Positions 52,424 through 62,234 of a DNA stretch of 64,000 bases are shown one piece after another. Both the position numbers and the translations under genes were made by a program. Every line of letters starts with the position of its first letter. The first letter of the stretch is position 1. Source of the stretch: Diploptera punctata (taxonomy: Eukaryota > Arthropoda > Insecta > Blattodea > Blaberidae); the NCBI GenBank assembly GCA_030220185.1, contig JASPKZ010002338.1, positions 248,001-312,000 of the forward strand, written 5' to 3'. The notes beneath the pieces were generated by a model. That model did no database searches. It was given only the letters and a program-made list of their open reading frames with translations, and had not been told where the DNA came from.

Positions 52424-52492
52424 GCCTGGTGGTGTAATGCATATCACGCTGAGGTACAGACTCAGAGATCCGGGTTCGAATCCTGTCCAGGC
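52424..52492 (+). tRNA. tRNA-like cassette TLC-6
   Basis: Acceptor GCCTGG/CCAGGC is perfect (6 bp). The anticodon stem CTGAG/CTCAG has loop GTACAGA, and the T loop is TTCGAAT. The leader TTTGAATTGGATTC is exactly 14 nt. The flanking inverted repeat ATAAGAAAAATAAATG (52394-52409) pairs with CATTTATTTTTCTTAT (52492-52507). It is the clearest member of the family. Confidence 0.55.
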
Positions 52493-52526
52493 ATTTATTT
52501 TTCTTATCATACCATATATATATATA

Positions 52527-52855
52527 GAGTAATTCTGCCCGAAGAAAAAGTCCTTCACTGCAATCGTAGTACCCCCATGCTATGCTTGCAGGTTTACTAG
52601 GGAATTGTAGGTGTGGTAGCTTCCCGTTGCTTTTCACACCGGTGAAGGATGATGATGATGATAATGATAAGGATGATGATGATGGCCATATGATTTCGGG
52701 GACCGTTTGGGTCTCAAAGTTTTCCTGACATTTGTCTTACAGGCGAGGAAAAACCCCGATAAAAAGCTCACCAAGAAAAACTGCCCCGACCGGGGATCGA
52801 ACCCGGGCCCGCTGCATGAGAAGGCAGTACGCTACCTCGAGACCACAGCGGTGGA
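52527..52855 (-). mobile_element. SINE-H copy, tail type 1
   Basis: Full-length reverse copy. The tail at the left has mutations in the CTGCC hairpin (CTGCCCGAAGAAAAAG complement). The head at the right has intact A and B boxes. It sits in an AT-rich context next to the TLC cluster. Confidence 0.9.
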
Positions 52856-52899
52856 CTTATATATAAATAAGGATGAACAATAAGTGTTTGTCCTGAAAT

Positions 52900-52972
52900 G
52901 TCTGAGTGGACAAGTTGGTATATCACTAACATACAAAATTAGGGGTCTCTCCGTTGAAATCCCGGTTCAGGC
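52900..52972 (+). tRNA. tRNA-like cassette TLC-7
   Basis: Acceptor GTCTGAG pairs 7/7 with TTCAGGC, counting G.U pairs. The anticodon stem CTAAC/ATTAG has loop ATACAAA. The B-box region is GTTGAAATCCC. It is preceded by a TTTGTCCTGAAAT leader and followed by GTTTATTTTTGTTTT. Confidence 0.45.
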
Positions 52973-53172
52973 GTTTATTTTTGTTTTAATCTTTTTTATA
53001 TATATATATATTTGAAACAGTATATGCTGTTTAAAAGAGCCTCTAACTTCTCACCGTAGCAATTTGGTGAACAAAAATAGTCAAAAATAGTTACCAACTT
53101 TTAACCGTAGCAACTTCGTTAACGAAATAAGAGCTGAAAATTTACCTGTAGAAACTTGGACAAAAACAAAAA

Positions 53173-53427
53173 CCATTTTATTGCATGATAATGCGTTCTG
53201 TCGTACTTACAGCATTGGCGACCGTGATTGAAAGTTCAATTTCCTACATTTCGGGGTTGCCAATCTATAAATAACTAAATAACTATACTGTAATATTACA
53301 TGTTACCTTCCTCGTGCGGGAAGTAAAACTACTGACCTTTATGTATACTACGTAGAATGTATATATACAAAAGTATATCCAAGAGGTAGTGTTAATATAC
53401 ATTATACGAAACAAATCAGTGCATTTT
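53173..53427 (+). repeat. Repeat V, copy 2
   Basis: Similar to 46704-46943 along its whole length. It ends GTGCATTTTA, where a truncated SINE-H begins without spacer. Confidence 0.7.
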
Positions 53428-53818
53428 AGGTGAGGTTTTTATCGGGGTTTTTCCTCACTTGTAAGACAAATGTTAGGAAAACTTTAAGGCCCAAACAGTC
53501 CCCGAAATCATATGGCCATCAACATCATCATCCTTATCGTTATCATTATCATCATCATCCTTCACCGGTGTGGAAAGCAACGGGAAGCTACCACACCTAC
53601 ACAATTCCCTAGTAAAGATGCAAAGCATAGTATGAAAATGCTACGATTGCAGTAAAATACCTGCCCTCGGGCAGAATTACTATGGATGGATGGATATCAT
53701 CTGGATAACGTAACTCTGCCTTCCAGGTGTCCCAACTTCAGAAGGGGGTTACAATTAAGCCAATGCCAGGAGAGAACACCAGACATGTCGAAATGACAAC
53801 CTGGGGCATTGAATAAAA
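53428..53818 (+). mobile_element. SINE-H composite: tail type 1 followed by tail type 2
   Basis: 5' truncated SINE-H (starts GGTGAGGTTTTTATCGGGG) with tail type 1 to about 53697. Then a tail type 2 piece (CATCTGGATAACGTAACTCT, GCCTTCCAGGTGTCCC, GGGGCATTGAATAAAAAA) runs to 53818. The two tails are joined in the same orientation, followed at once by another SINE-H head. Confidence 0.85.
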
Positions 53819-53820
53819 AA

Positions 53821-54158
53821 TCACCGCTGTGGTCTTGAGGTAGCGTGCTGCCTTGTCACGCAGCGGGCCCGGGTTCAATCCCCGGTCGGGGCAGTTTTTC
53901 TGGGTGAGGTTTTTATCCGGGGTTTTCCTCAACTGTAAGACAAATGTCAGGAAATCTTTAAGGCCCAAACGGTCCCCGAAATCATATGACCATCATCCTT
54001 ATCATTATCATCAACATTATCATCCTTCACCGGTGTGGAAAGCAACGGGAAGCTACCACACCTACACAATTCCCTAGTAAAGATGCAAGCATATCATGAA
54101 AATGCTATGATTGCAGTGAAGGACCTGCCTTCGGGCAGAATTACTATGGATGGATGAT
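53821..54158 (+). mobile_element. SINE-H copy, tail type 1
   Basis: Full length. Head TCACCGCTGTGGTCTTGAGG, B box GTTCAATCCCC. Hairpin CTGCC-TTCG-GGCAG is intact. The CATAGCAT hairpin has one mismatch. Confidence 0.92.
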
Positions 54159-54159
54159 G

Positions 54160-54582
54160 ATTGTTAAATGGTTATTTTGAATTTACGATTAAGCTTGCCC
54201 AAGAATGTAAGAGAGTATGTCATGTAACAAAATAGTGTAAAATACACACATTCAACAATATTATCAGAAAATAAAGAGATAATTTTTGTGAGTGATGTAA
54301 CTTGAAAGATAAACAGAAGAGGTGGCAAAAAAAGTGTTAATAACGTTAGGAACTGGAGCTGCACCTGGTGAGAACAGCTGGCACGTGGCTATTTATACAC
54401 ACGCGCCAGCCTCCTCCACTTTTGCGAACTATAAATCTCCACTCCGCACCAATAAGTCATTTTTATGTATTTGACCTATTTGTACCGATATAAAACTGCA
54501 GTGAATTTCTTAATGCGCATTCAATACACATTTATATTTATGTTATTTCTCTAATTTTTATAACAAGAGGTAATTTATTATA
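54160..54582. other. Unassigned AT-rich stretch
   Basis: Nothing recognised. Confidence 0.45.
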
Positions 54583-56480
54583 ACTAACTCACTGGCACTA
54601 ACGAACTCGTAGGTTCATGGCCGCGCGGACATAAGCTCTCCATACATCCCTATCCTTAGCTAATGCTTTCCAATCATTCCCTGTATAATCTACTTCCCTC
54701 AAATCATAGTTAATGTTGTTCTCCCACCTCATTCTTGGTCTACCAACTGGGCGTTTTCCCTCTGGCTTTCCTACAAGAAGCTTCCATGCACGTCTTTCAT
54801 TCCCCATACGCGCAACATGTCCTGCCCATCCCAGTCTACGAGACTTAACTGTTCTTATTATATCTGGTTTCCTATAAAGACCATGTAGTTCATTGTTATG
54901 TAGTCTTCTCAATTCACCTGTCTGTTCATCTATCTTTGGTTCAAACATTTTCGTAAGAACTTTATTCTCAAATATTCGTAATCTCCTTTCCTCTCTTAAA
55001 GTAAGAGTCCATGTTTCGCACCCATATAATATAACTGGTAGAATAATGTTTTATAGGCTATATTTTCAGTTTAACGTTTTTTGAAAGGAGTTGGGACATC
55101 AAGAGTCTCTGTAATGCATAATAGCATGCATTTCAGAATTGAGCCTATGTTTAATTTCTTTGCGCATCTCATTCCTATTTGTGATCATTGTTCCTAGGTA
55201 TTTGAATTCTGCCACTTCCTCAAAATTTCCCTCATTTGTCATTAGCTGTCCATTTCCATTATATAATGAATTTCTACGTGTGACCATATATTTAGTTTTA
55301 CTGATATTTACTTCCAGTCCTAATTTCTTAGTGTTACTCAATAGTGTGTGCGTGTTGGCCTTTAGTATCTCTTCGCTATCGGCCAGTAGTACTACATCAT
55401 CAGCATAAACTAACAGCTTATTAATACCATTCAGTTGTAAGCCTTCCTCATTCTCTAAAGATTTAATGGCATGCTCTAGTACAAAATTAAATAGTAGAGG
55501 AGATAGTGCATCTCCTTGCTTCAACCCATTCTGGATTTCAAAAGTGTCCGAAAACTGTTTGCCTACACGCACCCTACTCTTTGTGCCGTTTAGAATTATT
55601 CGTATAAGTCTAACTAACTTTTTAAGAATTCCGAACTCCAGCAGGATACTATATAACTTCTCCCTCTTAATTGAATCATATGCTTTTTTGAAGTCTACAT
55701 ACAGTTGATGTACAGTACCATTATATTCCCATTTCTTTTCTAAAATCTGTCTTATACTAAAAATCTGATCTGTTGTAGACCTGTTTCTTCTAAATGCACA
55801 TTGATGATCTCCTAGAATGTCATCAATATAGGGAGTAAGTCTGCTTACTAATATATTTGTTGGAATTTTGTACGAAGTTGAAAGTAATGAGATGCCCCTG
55901 TAGTTGTTGCGATCAATTTTATCTCCTTTCTTATAAATTGGTACGATATAATTGACTCCTTCCATTCATCTGGAAGAGCTTCTTTTTCCCAAATCATACT
56001 AAGCAACCAGCGTATCTTGTCCATCAATTTTTCTCCCCCTGATTTTATTAGTTCTGCTGGGATCTCATCTGAACCTGATGCTTTATACATCTTCAATTTT
56101 TCAATCGCCATTTCAACCTCTAATGCACTTGGCTCTGCGACTAGCATTTATGCTGTATGTAAATTATCCTCCTCAATGTCCTGTTCTGTATGTATATTTA
56201 ATAGCTGATTAAAGTAACTTTTCCATCTATTTAGTATACTCCTGGAATCTGCAATCATATCCCCATTTTGATTCCGAATTATGTTTGTTCTAGCCTGAAA
56301 CCCTTTCTTCTCTATACTAATTCCCTGATATAATTCTCTAATTCATTTCAAGATCATTAATCTTCTCTCTCAAATATTCCCTCTTTTTACTCTTTAGAAG
56401 CCTGGTGGTTTCCCGTCTAATACTACCCAATTGCTCTGAATTTACCTCATTTTGTAACCTATTAAGTTGTATTCGTACTG
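54583..56480 (-). mobile_element. LINE-A, longest copy in the window (about 1.9 kb)
   Basis: Covers on the minus strand the RT N-terminal linker (RNQNGDMIADSRSILNRWKS, YFNQLLNIH), the whole RT domain, the C-terminal region and the 3' end with tail (AGTT). The terminal hairpin has one broken pair. It has at least three frame breaks (near 56155, 55950 and 55105). The endonuclease domain is absent: 5' truncated at about 56480. Confidence 0.95.
55099..56210 (-). pseudogene. LINE-A reverse transcriptase, nearly complete RT domain
   Basis: Upstream part (56147-55848): EPSALEVEMAIEKLKMYKAS and SDEIPAELIKSGGEKLM. After a frameshift near 55950 the 288-residue frame (55965-55099) carries VPIYKKGDKIDRNNYRGISL, HQCAFRRNRSTTDQI, LYVDFKKAYDSIKREKLYSI (first catalytic Asp), GLKQGDALSPLLFNFVLEHA, LLVYADDVVLLADSEE (catalytic YADD), GLEVNISKTKYMVTRR and FEEVAEFKYLGTMIT. 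A 1-bp loss near 55132 then ends it. The motif order is that of non-LTR RTs. Clade unsure: RTE-like by C-terminus and tandem-repeat tail. Confidence 0.9.
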
Positions 56481-57001
56481 GAAAATATAATTATTCCCCG
56501 TACACTATAAAATGATATAGTTAATTAGTTTATGTTAGATAGCAATCCTTGAATAGTATGGAATTTTCTAGGTTCATCAAAAAATTAAATCTTATAATTT
56601 AGTAGATTTATTGAAATTTTTGGTTTCTTGTGTTCATTGATACATATTTTGATATTTGCTAACTCATTGTGTTTAAGATAATTTATAAAGTTGATAATCT
56701 TATTTATTTTTCTGTTTTAGATGTTTTATAGCAAAGTCGACATAATTGCAAACTTTTTTATTCGGTTTTGTCGCTTTCATAGGCATTTTTATTGATTTTT
56801 CTTCAACTTTTCCGGATATCGCCAAAACGCGCCCCTGCCTTTTTTTTTTCTTTCCAGATACAGTATTTTTAAAGAATAGCATGGCAATGCCTTATCTTAT
56901 ATTTAAAGAGTGGAATATCATTTTGTATTTCAAATTTTAAGTATATGTGGGGGTTTTTCTTGTTATTTTTATAGCTGCATTAACTGATTTAACTACAACA
57001 G
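56481..57001. other. Unassigned AT-rich stretch
   Basis: Nothing recognised. 56991-57001 is the left target-site duplication of the following SINE. Confidence 0.45.
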
Positions 57002-57323
57002 GTCCACCGCTGTGGTCTCGAGGTAGCGTGATGCCTTCTTACGCAGCGGGCTCGGGTTCGATCCCCGGTCGGGAGTTTTTCTGGGTGAGGTTTTTATCCA
57101 GGCCTCACCTGTAAGATAAATGTCAGGAAAACTTTAAGGCCCAAACGGTCTCCGAAATCATATGGTCATCATCATCATCCTTATCATCATTCTTCACCGG
57201 TGTGGAAAGCAACGGGAAGCTACCACACCTACAGTTCCTTAGTAAAGTTGGAAAGTATAGCATGGTAATGCTATGATTGCAGTGAAAGACCTGCCCTCAG
57301 GCAGAATTACTATGGATGGATGG
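57002..57323 (+). mobile_element. SINE-H copy, tail type 1, with 11-bp target-site duplication
   Basis: AACTACAACAG flanks it at 56991-57001 and 57324-57334. Full-length copy with head GTCCACCGCTGTGGTCTCGAGG, A and B boxes, both tail hairpins (CATGGTAATG loop variant, CTGCC-CTCA-GGCAG) and end (TGGA)n. Confidence 0.95.
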
Positions 57324-57334
57324 AACTACAACAG

Positions 57335-58016
57335 TGGCATAAAATTCCACTTATGTTTGGAATTGCAGAACATCCTTCTGAATTATAATGAACAAAAAAA
57401 CAAGTAAATAAAATTGGAACTTATGCGAACTTGCATAAAAGTTAAGATGAAGCGTATAAAGTGCAAGTTTTAATAACAACCCACTAACTGTATTTTCTAC
57501 AAATTCCAGAGTATATTAAAAAAGAAGACCCTTACTTTAAGGCAGAGATTTGCATATAACATTACATTGACGAAACTATAAAAATTGACGATGTTAAAAG
57601 AATTATGCACACAACGAAAAGTAACAAATAAAATTATATTTTTCATTCATTTTTTGCTTTAAATTAAAGTCAAAGTTTTCTTAAATGACCAGTGAAAGTT
57701 TAATTCTTCTGCTAATAATGAATTCATAGAAAACATGCATTATTTTAAGGGCACACAGTACTTATTTGGGCTAAAAAAATTGATTTTTTTTTTCGGTTTG
57801 TTTAAAAAATCCAGGAAGGTCTATTTTATCGATGTATAATATTATTTGGTCGATTTTGGACATTTAAACCCATAAAAATGTATTTTTTTAAATGGCGTCT
57901 CTGTGTTCTACTAATGTACAATTTTTTTGTATTTTTTCGTATTTTGGTACACTTTTCTCTGAAACTATCAAAGATAGGAGAATAATTTTTGGCTTGAATA
58001 TGTAGTTTAAAGAGCT
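57335..58016. other. Unassigned AT-rich stretch
   Basis: Nothing recognised. Confidence 0.45.
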
Positions 58017-58222
58017 CTAACTAACCAACTCACTGGCACTATCGAACCCGTTGATTCATGGCCGCGCGGGCATAAGCCCTCCATACATCGCTATCCTGAG
58101 CCAGTGTTTTCCAATCATCCCCTGTATAATCTTCTTCCCTCAAATCATACTTAATGTTATTCTCCCATCTCATTCTTGGTCTACCAACTGGGCGTTTTCC
58201 CTCTGGTTTTCCTACAAGAACT
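58017..58222 (-). mobile_element. LINE-A 3' stub
   Basis: About 206 bp from the 3' end to the VGKPEGKRPVGRPRMRWENN region. The hairpin reads GAATC-AACG-GGTTC (one G.U pair), so base pairing is kept despite a change. Confidence 0.9.
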
Positions 58223-59146
58223 CTATAATAATAAGGTAAATGTATCTTTGTGCTGTTGATAGTGTTTGAAATAAAGAAAAAAATGTATGCACATTTTTTA
58301 ACAAAAAATTTTTGGTCTCTGAATTTTTTAAAAATAAATCACAACCCATATCTGAACACAAGCAAACCTTATTATTGTCAAATGAACTATGGACAATAAC
58401 ATAGTAAGTTTTGGAAACAATTGGAGGAGTAGTTTTTGAGAAAAATCTACCAAGACAATACTTTTAAGAAGTTGGATTTTTATTTTCATTTCTTTGCGTT
58501 TTAAATTACTGATGAAGAAATATGTGTAAAAAGTTAACCAGAGTGTCATTATGTTCAGGAAGACGTGTTTAATTAGTGACATAATAATCATGCAGAATAA
58601 GCTGAAAAAATAATTTTTGTATGTTACATATTTTTAAATCAAATTGCAAGGAAATTAGTGCCAGGTGCTGATTAGTGACTGGCTAATACCCGGCGTGCGC
58701 TGCTACTCATAAATAAATGCTAACATGTTTTTACCACCAGCCGTGCGCTGTTCGGGAATCTGCTTATCCCGATATTCTTGTCATCAATGAAAGACAAAAA
58801 TGGTTATTGTGAGTTATCCGTAGAAGATAAACATATGCTGTCCCGGACGTTTTTGTAGAACTTTTTGAGATATTCAATTCTGTGTACTTTAATTTGATGT
58901 ATTTGTTATGGTTTAGGCAGCGTAAGCCATTTAAGCTTCAAAATAGCGACTTTATTACAAGTTTTTCACTACAAAGGGTGATTTTTACGGGTGAAGGGGT
59001 TGTCTATTACAACTCTCTTATAGCCTATGTTCATCCCGGGTATCTTCTGAACATTTTGCAAAAAAAACCCATCAAAATCGAATCAACGGTATGGCCGCGC
59101 ATAGAATACGAACAAACAAACAAACCAACAAACATACAAATAAACA
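58223..59146. other. Unassigned AT-rich stretch
   Basis: Nothing recognised apart from a short AAAC-rich run at about 59108-59148 next to the LINE-S tail. Confidence 0.45.
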
Positions 59147-59925
59147 AACATTCTTCTTCTTGTTCCGAATGCAGTATTGGGTGAAGATGCCCGCTCTGCG
59201 ACTACAAAAACTGATCTTTCCATCGGTTGAAGGGTCTTCCGAGGTCTCTTTTGCCTTTAGGGTTGAGGTGGTAAATCATCTTTGGTAAACGGGAATTTGA
59301 CATTCTCTGGACGTGTTGGAACCATTTAATCTGATAATTTTGTATATGTTCAACCATTTCCCTACTATTCCACTGCACCCTTATGTCATCACTTTTCATT
59401 CTATCCCTTAATGTTACTCCAGTTAGTGATCGGAGGAATCTCATTTGTGAACTATTAATGCGGGATTTATCTTTTGCTCGAAGTGTCCAGCATTCACTTC
59501 CGTATAGTAGAGCAGGTTTGGCTATGGCATTATGAAATCTCAATTGGATTTCTTTCCTCATTTGTTTTCCAAAATTTCTCCTAATTACACCATTTAATCT
59601 GTTATATTTTTCTAAATTTGTTTCCACATCTTTTTGATTATGAAACTGTGATATATTATTACCTAAATAATTAAAGTGTGTTACTTGTTCTATTGGTTTA
59701 TTATTTAATATTATTTTTACTCTCGAAAGTCCCTTTCCAGTGATTGCCATGAATTTGGTTTTATTTTCAGATATTTTCATGTTGTATTTTTCAAGGGTAT
59801 TCTGCAATTTAAACACTGATCTCTGCAAATCATCTTCATTCTCCGCTAGAAGTACTTGATCATCTGCGAAGATTATAATAATTATTGTTTGTATTTGGTT
59901 TCCTCTACATATTTTTACTCCTGGG
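59147..59925 (-). mobile_element. LINE-S copy, 5' truncated
   Basis: Carries the frame at 59202-59828 plus upstream IIIIFADDQVLLAENEDDLQ to about 59880, i.e. the catalytic box in FADD form. The 3' end has a short UTR and a (GAA)n tail (plus-strand CTTCTTCTTG at 59151). Confidence 0.85.
59202..59828 (-). pseudogene. LINE-S reverse transcriptase C-terminal region, open 208-codon frame
   Basis: Open frame reading KYNMKISENKTKFMAITGKG, INPKGKRDL-type end: RVKIILNNKPIEQVTHFNYL, VIRRNFGKQMRKEIQLRFHN, IAKPALLYGSECWTLRAKDK, SQMRFLRSLTGVTLRDRMKS, WFQHVQRMSNSRLPKMIYHL, RDLGRPFNRWKDQFL. It follows the FADDQVLLAENEDD box in the same frame upstream. It is typical of the second half of an RTE-like RT. The frame is intact but lacks endonuclease and RT fingers. 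Confidence 0.88.
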
Positions 59926-60445
59926 GGTTAAGTTTTTTCCACTATAAACAAACACTGATTTTTATATATAAGATACATGCAGGGAATGTTAACTGAGTTT
60001 GGCATCAAATGACATATATATAGAGTAGTGAAGTTCATTCTGCAATAGTTGGGAAATGTTTGTGCACGGAGTTGGTGACACCGTGGCAGGGTCTGACAAT
60101 GAATGTTGGACATAAAGTGATATAAAGAGCAGGATGCTGGATAAAGCACGGGTCGGAACGTCTCCAGGAAGACAGACTTGCCTGTGGCTGGAACAGGGCG
60201 ACGATCTGTTCAAGGTCAGCAGAGGTGAGCACTGACCTCCCGGCAGACAACCGTCCAGTACAACTTAACTCAAAATGTCCCCCTCCCCCTTCTTAAGTGT
60301 TACGCTCCGATTAAAATATACCCACTTTCTCATATATTTATTAGGTCCGGTGATAGTAATTATATTAGGTAACTATGACAACCAGCAATCGACATTCTAG
60401 AAGCAACTGAACAAAATATTTTAATAGTCATATTCTATTCCAATC

Positions 60446-60448
<3 letters not shown>
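59926..60448. other. Unassigned stretch with a GC-richer centre
   Basis: 60035-60290 is richer in GC and has three overlapping short minus frames, none recognisable. It may be an LTR or transposon UTR fragment, unproven. Confidence 0.35.

Positions 60449-60516
<68 letters not shown>
60449..60516. repeat. (AAT)n microsatellite
   Basis: About 68 bp of pure AAT at the tail side of SINE-F. A second AAT tract lies at its head side. Confidence 0.95.
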
Positions 60517-60522
<6 letters not shown>

Positions 60523-60819
60523 CTTACTCACTGGCACTATCGAACCCGTAGGTTCATTGCCGCGCGGACATAAGCTCTCCATACATCCCTATCTTGAGCT
60601 AATGTTTTCAGCCTTTGGCATGGGTTCCCTGAAGTAGTCCCCGCCCGGAGAACCGAATGGGGGACTATTTGACCTCCGGAAAATTTTACGCCAGTAGAAC
60701 CCATGTCCGCATTTCTTGACGGTTGTATTTTTACGGTGAAAGATCGTCAATCTTTCGACCAAGGTACTTATTTCGTCTGGCTTATCACCTTCGACCACTC
60801 CGGCATGAGTAACCCTATC
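60517..60819 (-). mobile_element. SINE-F copy, full length, with LINE-A 3' end
   Basis: The minus strand starts GATAGGGTTACTCATGCCGG and contains TGGTCGAAGG (A-box-like) and CCTTGGTCGAAAG. Then come CCCATGTCCGC and GGAACCCATGCCAAAGGC, and at about 60607 it changes to the LINE-A end (ACATTAGCTCAAGATAGGGA through GAACCTACGGGTTC and AGTAAGTAAGT). About 210 bp are unique and about 90 bp are LINE-A. No conserved protein: differences from copy 1 are nearly all amino-acid changing. Confidence 0.85.
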
Positions 60820-60851
60820 TAATAATAATAATAATAATAATGATAATAATC
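60820..60851. repeat. (AAT)n microsatellite
   Basis: AAT run with one GAT at the head of SINE-F. Likely the other half of the tract at 60449-60516. Confidence 0.9.
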
Positions 60852-60944
60852 TTGTAATCTTGTAAGCCCATGTTTCCCTTAACAGACATTTTGGCGCTCT
60901 ATCCATTTGTTATTTAAGATTTATTTTTTTAAGATTGTCTAGAT

Positions 60945-61440
60945 TAGATTAGTTTTTTTAAGTGTATATTTTTATTTTGCTTTCAACAAGAAAATGGTCA
61001 CTATCAATTTCACTTCCTCTGTATACTCTAGTATCATTTACAGACTTTTTAAATGTATTATTAATTAGTACATAATCTATTATAGACTTTGATCCCCTTG
61101 CTGCCCATGTATATTTGTGTATTTTCTTGTGTCTAAAGAAGGAGTTTGTGATTCTTAAATTATTGAATATGCAAAAATCTATTAGCAGTTTACCATTATT
61201 GTTGCAAGTTGGTTCTCCTTCTGATCCAATGCATTCTCTTATCGGTTGATTTCCGACTCTTGCATTAAAATCACCAGCAATTATGAGATAATCTTGTTTA
61301 TTTACTTTGTCAATGGTTTCTTGTAAAATATCATAAAATTCTATGGTTTCTGAATCGTTTCCTTCTACAGGGGCATAAATTCCAATTATATTCAAATTAT
61401 GTCCTAAAATTTTTATTCTAACTGCTCTAAAATACGAAAG
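60945..61440 (-). mobile_element. LINE endonuclease-domain fragment
   Basis: Isolated 5' region of an RTE-type LINE, without an RT nearby in the same orientation. The frame continues upstream of the first Met to about 61435 (RAVRIKILGHNLNIIGIYAP). Confidence 0.8.
60958..61395 (-). pseudogene. APE-like endonuclease of an RTE-type LINE, 145 codons
   Basis: Contains NIIGIYAPVEGNDSETIEFY, YLIIAGDFNARVGNQPIREC (GDFN metal-site motif), NGKLLIDFCIFNNLRITNSF, KYTWAARGSKSIIDYVLIN (T.W..SIIDYVL motif) and GSEIDSDHFLVESKIKI (SDH catalytic His). These are the middle to C-terminal motifs of the exonuclease-endonuclease-phosphatase fold that nicks target DNA. The N-terminal motif is missing. The frame is open but ends at a stop at 60958 before any RT. 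Confidence 0.9.
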
Positions 61441-61484
61441 TGAAATTTGGATTTTAAATAAAAGAAACTCTCATAAACTTCAAG

Positions 61485-61795
61485 TAAGCCAAATGCGCTT
61501 CTTACGATCATTGTTAGGAGTTAGTAGACTGGATCACCAAAGGAACACTACTATCAGAGGAAAACTTGGAGTAGCAAGTTTAAATGAAGATATCCAAAGA
61601 TACCAACAAGAATGGAAAAATCATCTGAGAAGAATGGCAAGAAATAGACTTCCAAAATTGGCATTCCAATATACCCCAACTGGACATAGGGACCAAGGAA
61701 GACCAAAACATCGGTGGAAAGATCAAGACCATCTTCGCTAGGTTTACCGTACAGGCCACATGGCCTAAAACGAATTTGTTCATGATGATGAAGTG
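61485..61795 (+). mobile_element. LINE-C group 3' fragment, open C-terminal frame
   Basis: Frame 61493-61738 reads MRFLRSLLGVSRLDHQRNTT, LNEDIQRYQQEWKNHLRRMA, RDQGRPKHRWKDQDHLR, stop. It is followed by hairpin AGGCC-ACAT-GGCCT (61753-61766), CGAATTTGTTCATG and a (GATGAT) tail. It matches the minus copy at 36806-37090. Confidence 0.88.
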
Positions 61796-61904
61796 TATAT
61801 TTTATTATAAAGGAATTAATCTATTTTGGATTTTATTCTAAAGACTTAATTTTAGAAATGGTTTCATTAAGATATTTATATATTTTTTAAAATTTTATTT
61901 TTCG
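61796..61904. other. Short unassigned spacer
   Basis: Nothing recognised. Confidence 0.4.
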
Positions 61905-62234
61905 CTCTCCCCCTACAGGGAAGAATTTGAACCATACTAATTTAGTTACACTTGTTTTCGTATAGATGTCATTTGAGTGGTCCGCGGTCGGCGTTCCACC
62001 TCGAACTGACATCTAGGAAACCAAGATAGTAAGTACTAGGACGGGAAAATTCGGTAAATTTTGCTTAGAGGCCTTTTCATTCAGGCTTAAGGATCTTTTA
62101 CGATCCTGAAAATCTTCAGACTCGGGACCCACGGCTTAAAGTCCCTCCCAGAGGACTTGCTCCTTGTTTTTTGCGTCCTAAAAAATCCATCGACCCCGGC
62201 CGGGTTGAACCCGCGACCCTCGGTACCAGAGGCA
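61905..62234 (-). mobile_element. SINE-P copy
   Basis: Shares its length with 36285-36688. The minus-strand head at the right is GCCTCTGGTACCGAGGGTCG with B box GGGTTCAACCCGG. The head abuts an (AAT)n tract that is also the tail end of LINE-R. Confidence 0.8.

Larger units (their letters stand above)
51935..52515. repeat. TLC repeat cluster: one inverted and two direct copies
   Basis: The segment from TTATAATTAAATGTTTAACA to GGCATTTATTTTTCTTATC occurs on the minus strand at 51935-52135 and again on the plus strand from 52140. A third, more complete plus copy starts about 52275 with upstream sequence shared with 14.34-14.47 kb. ATTACTAGATGTCGCGAGAA near 52121 recurs inverted near 52353. Confidence 0.85.

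Noticed and set aside
60035..60250. LTR of a retrovirus-like element in the GC-richer block
   Set aside because: No paired repeat, TG...CA ends, primer-binding site or gag/pol fragment found. Nothing in the window supports an LTR retrotransposon.
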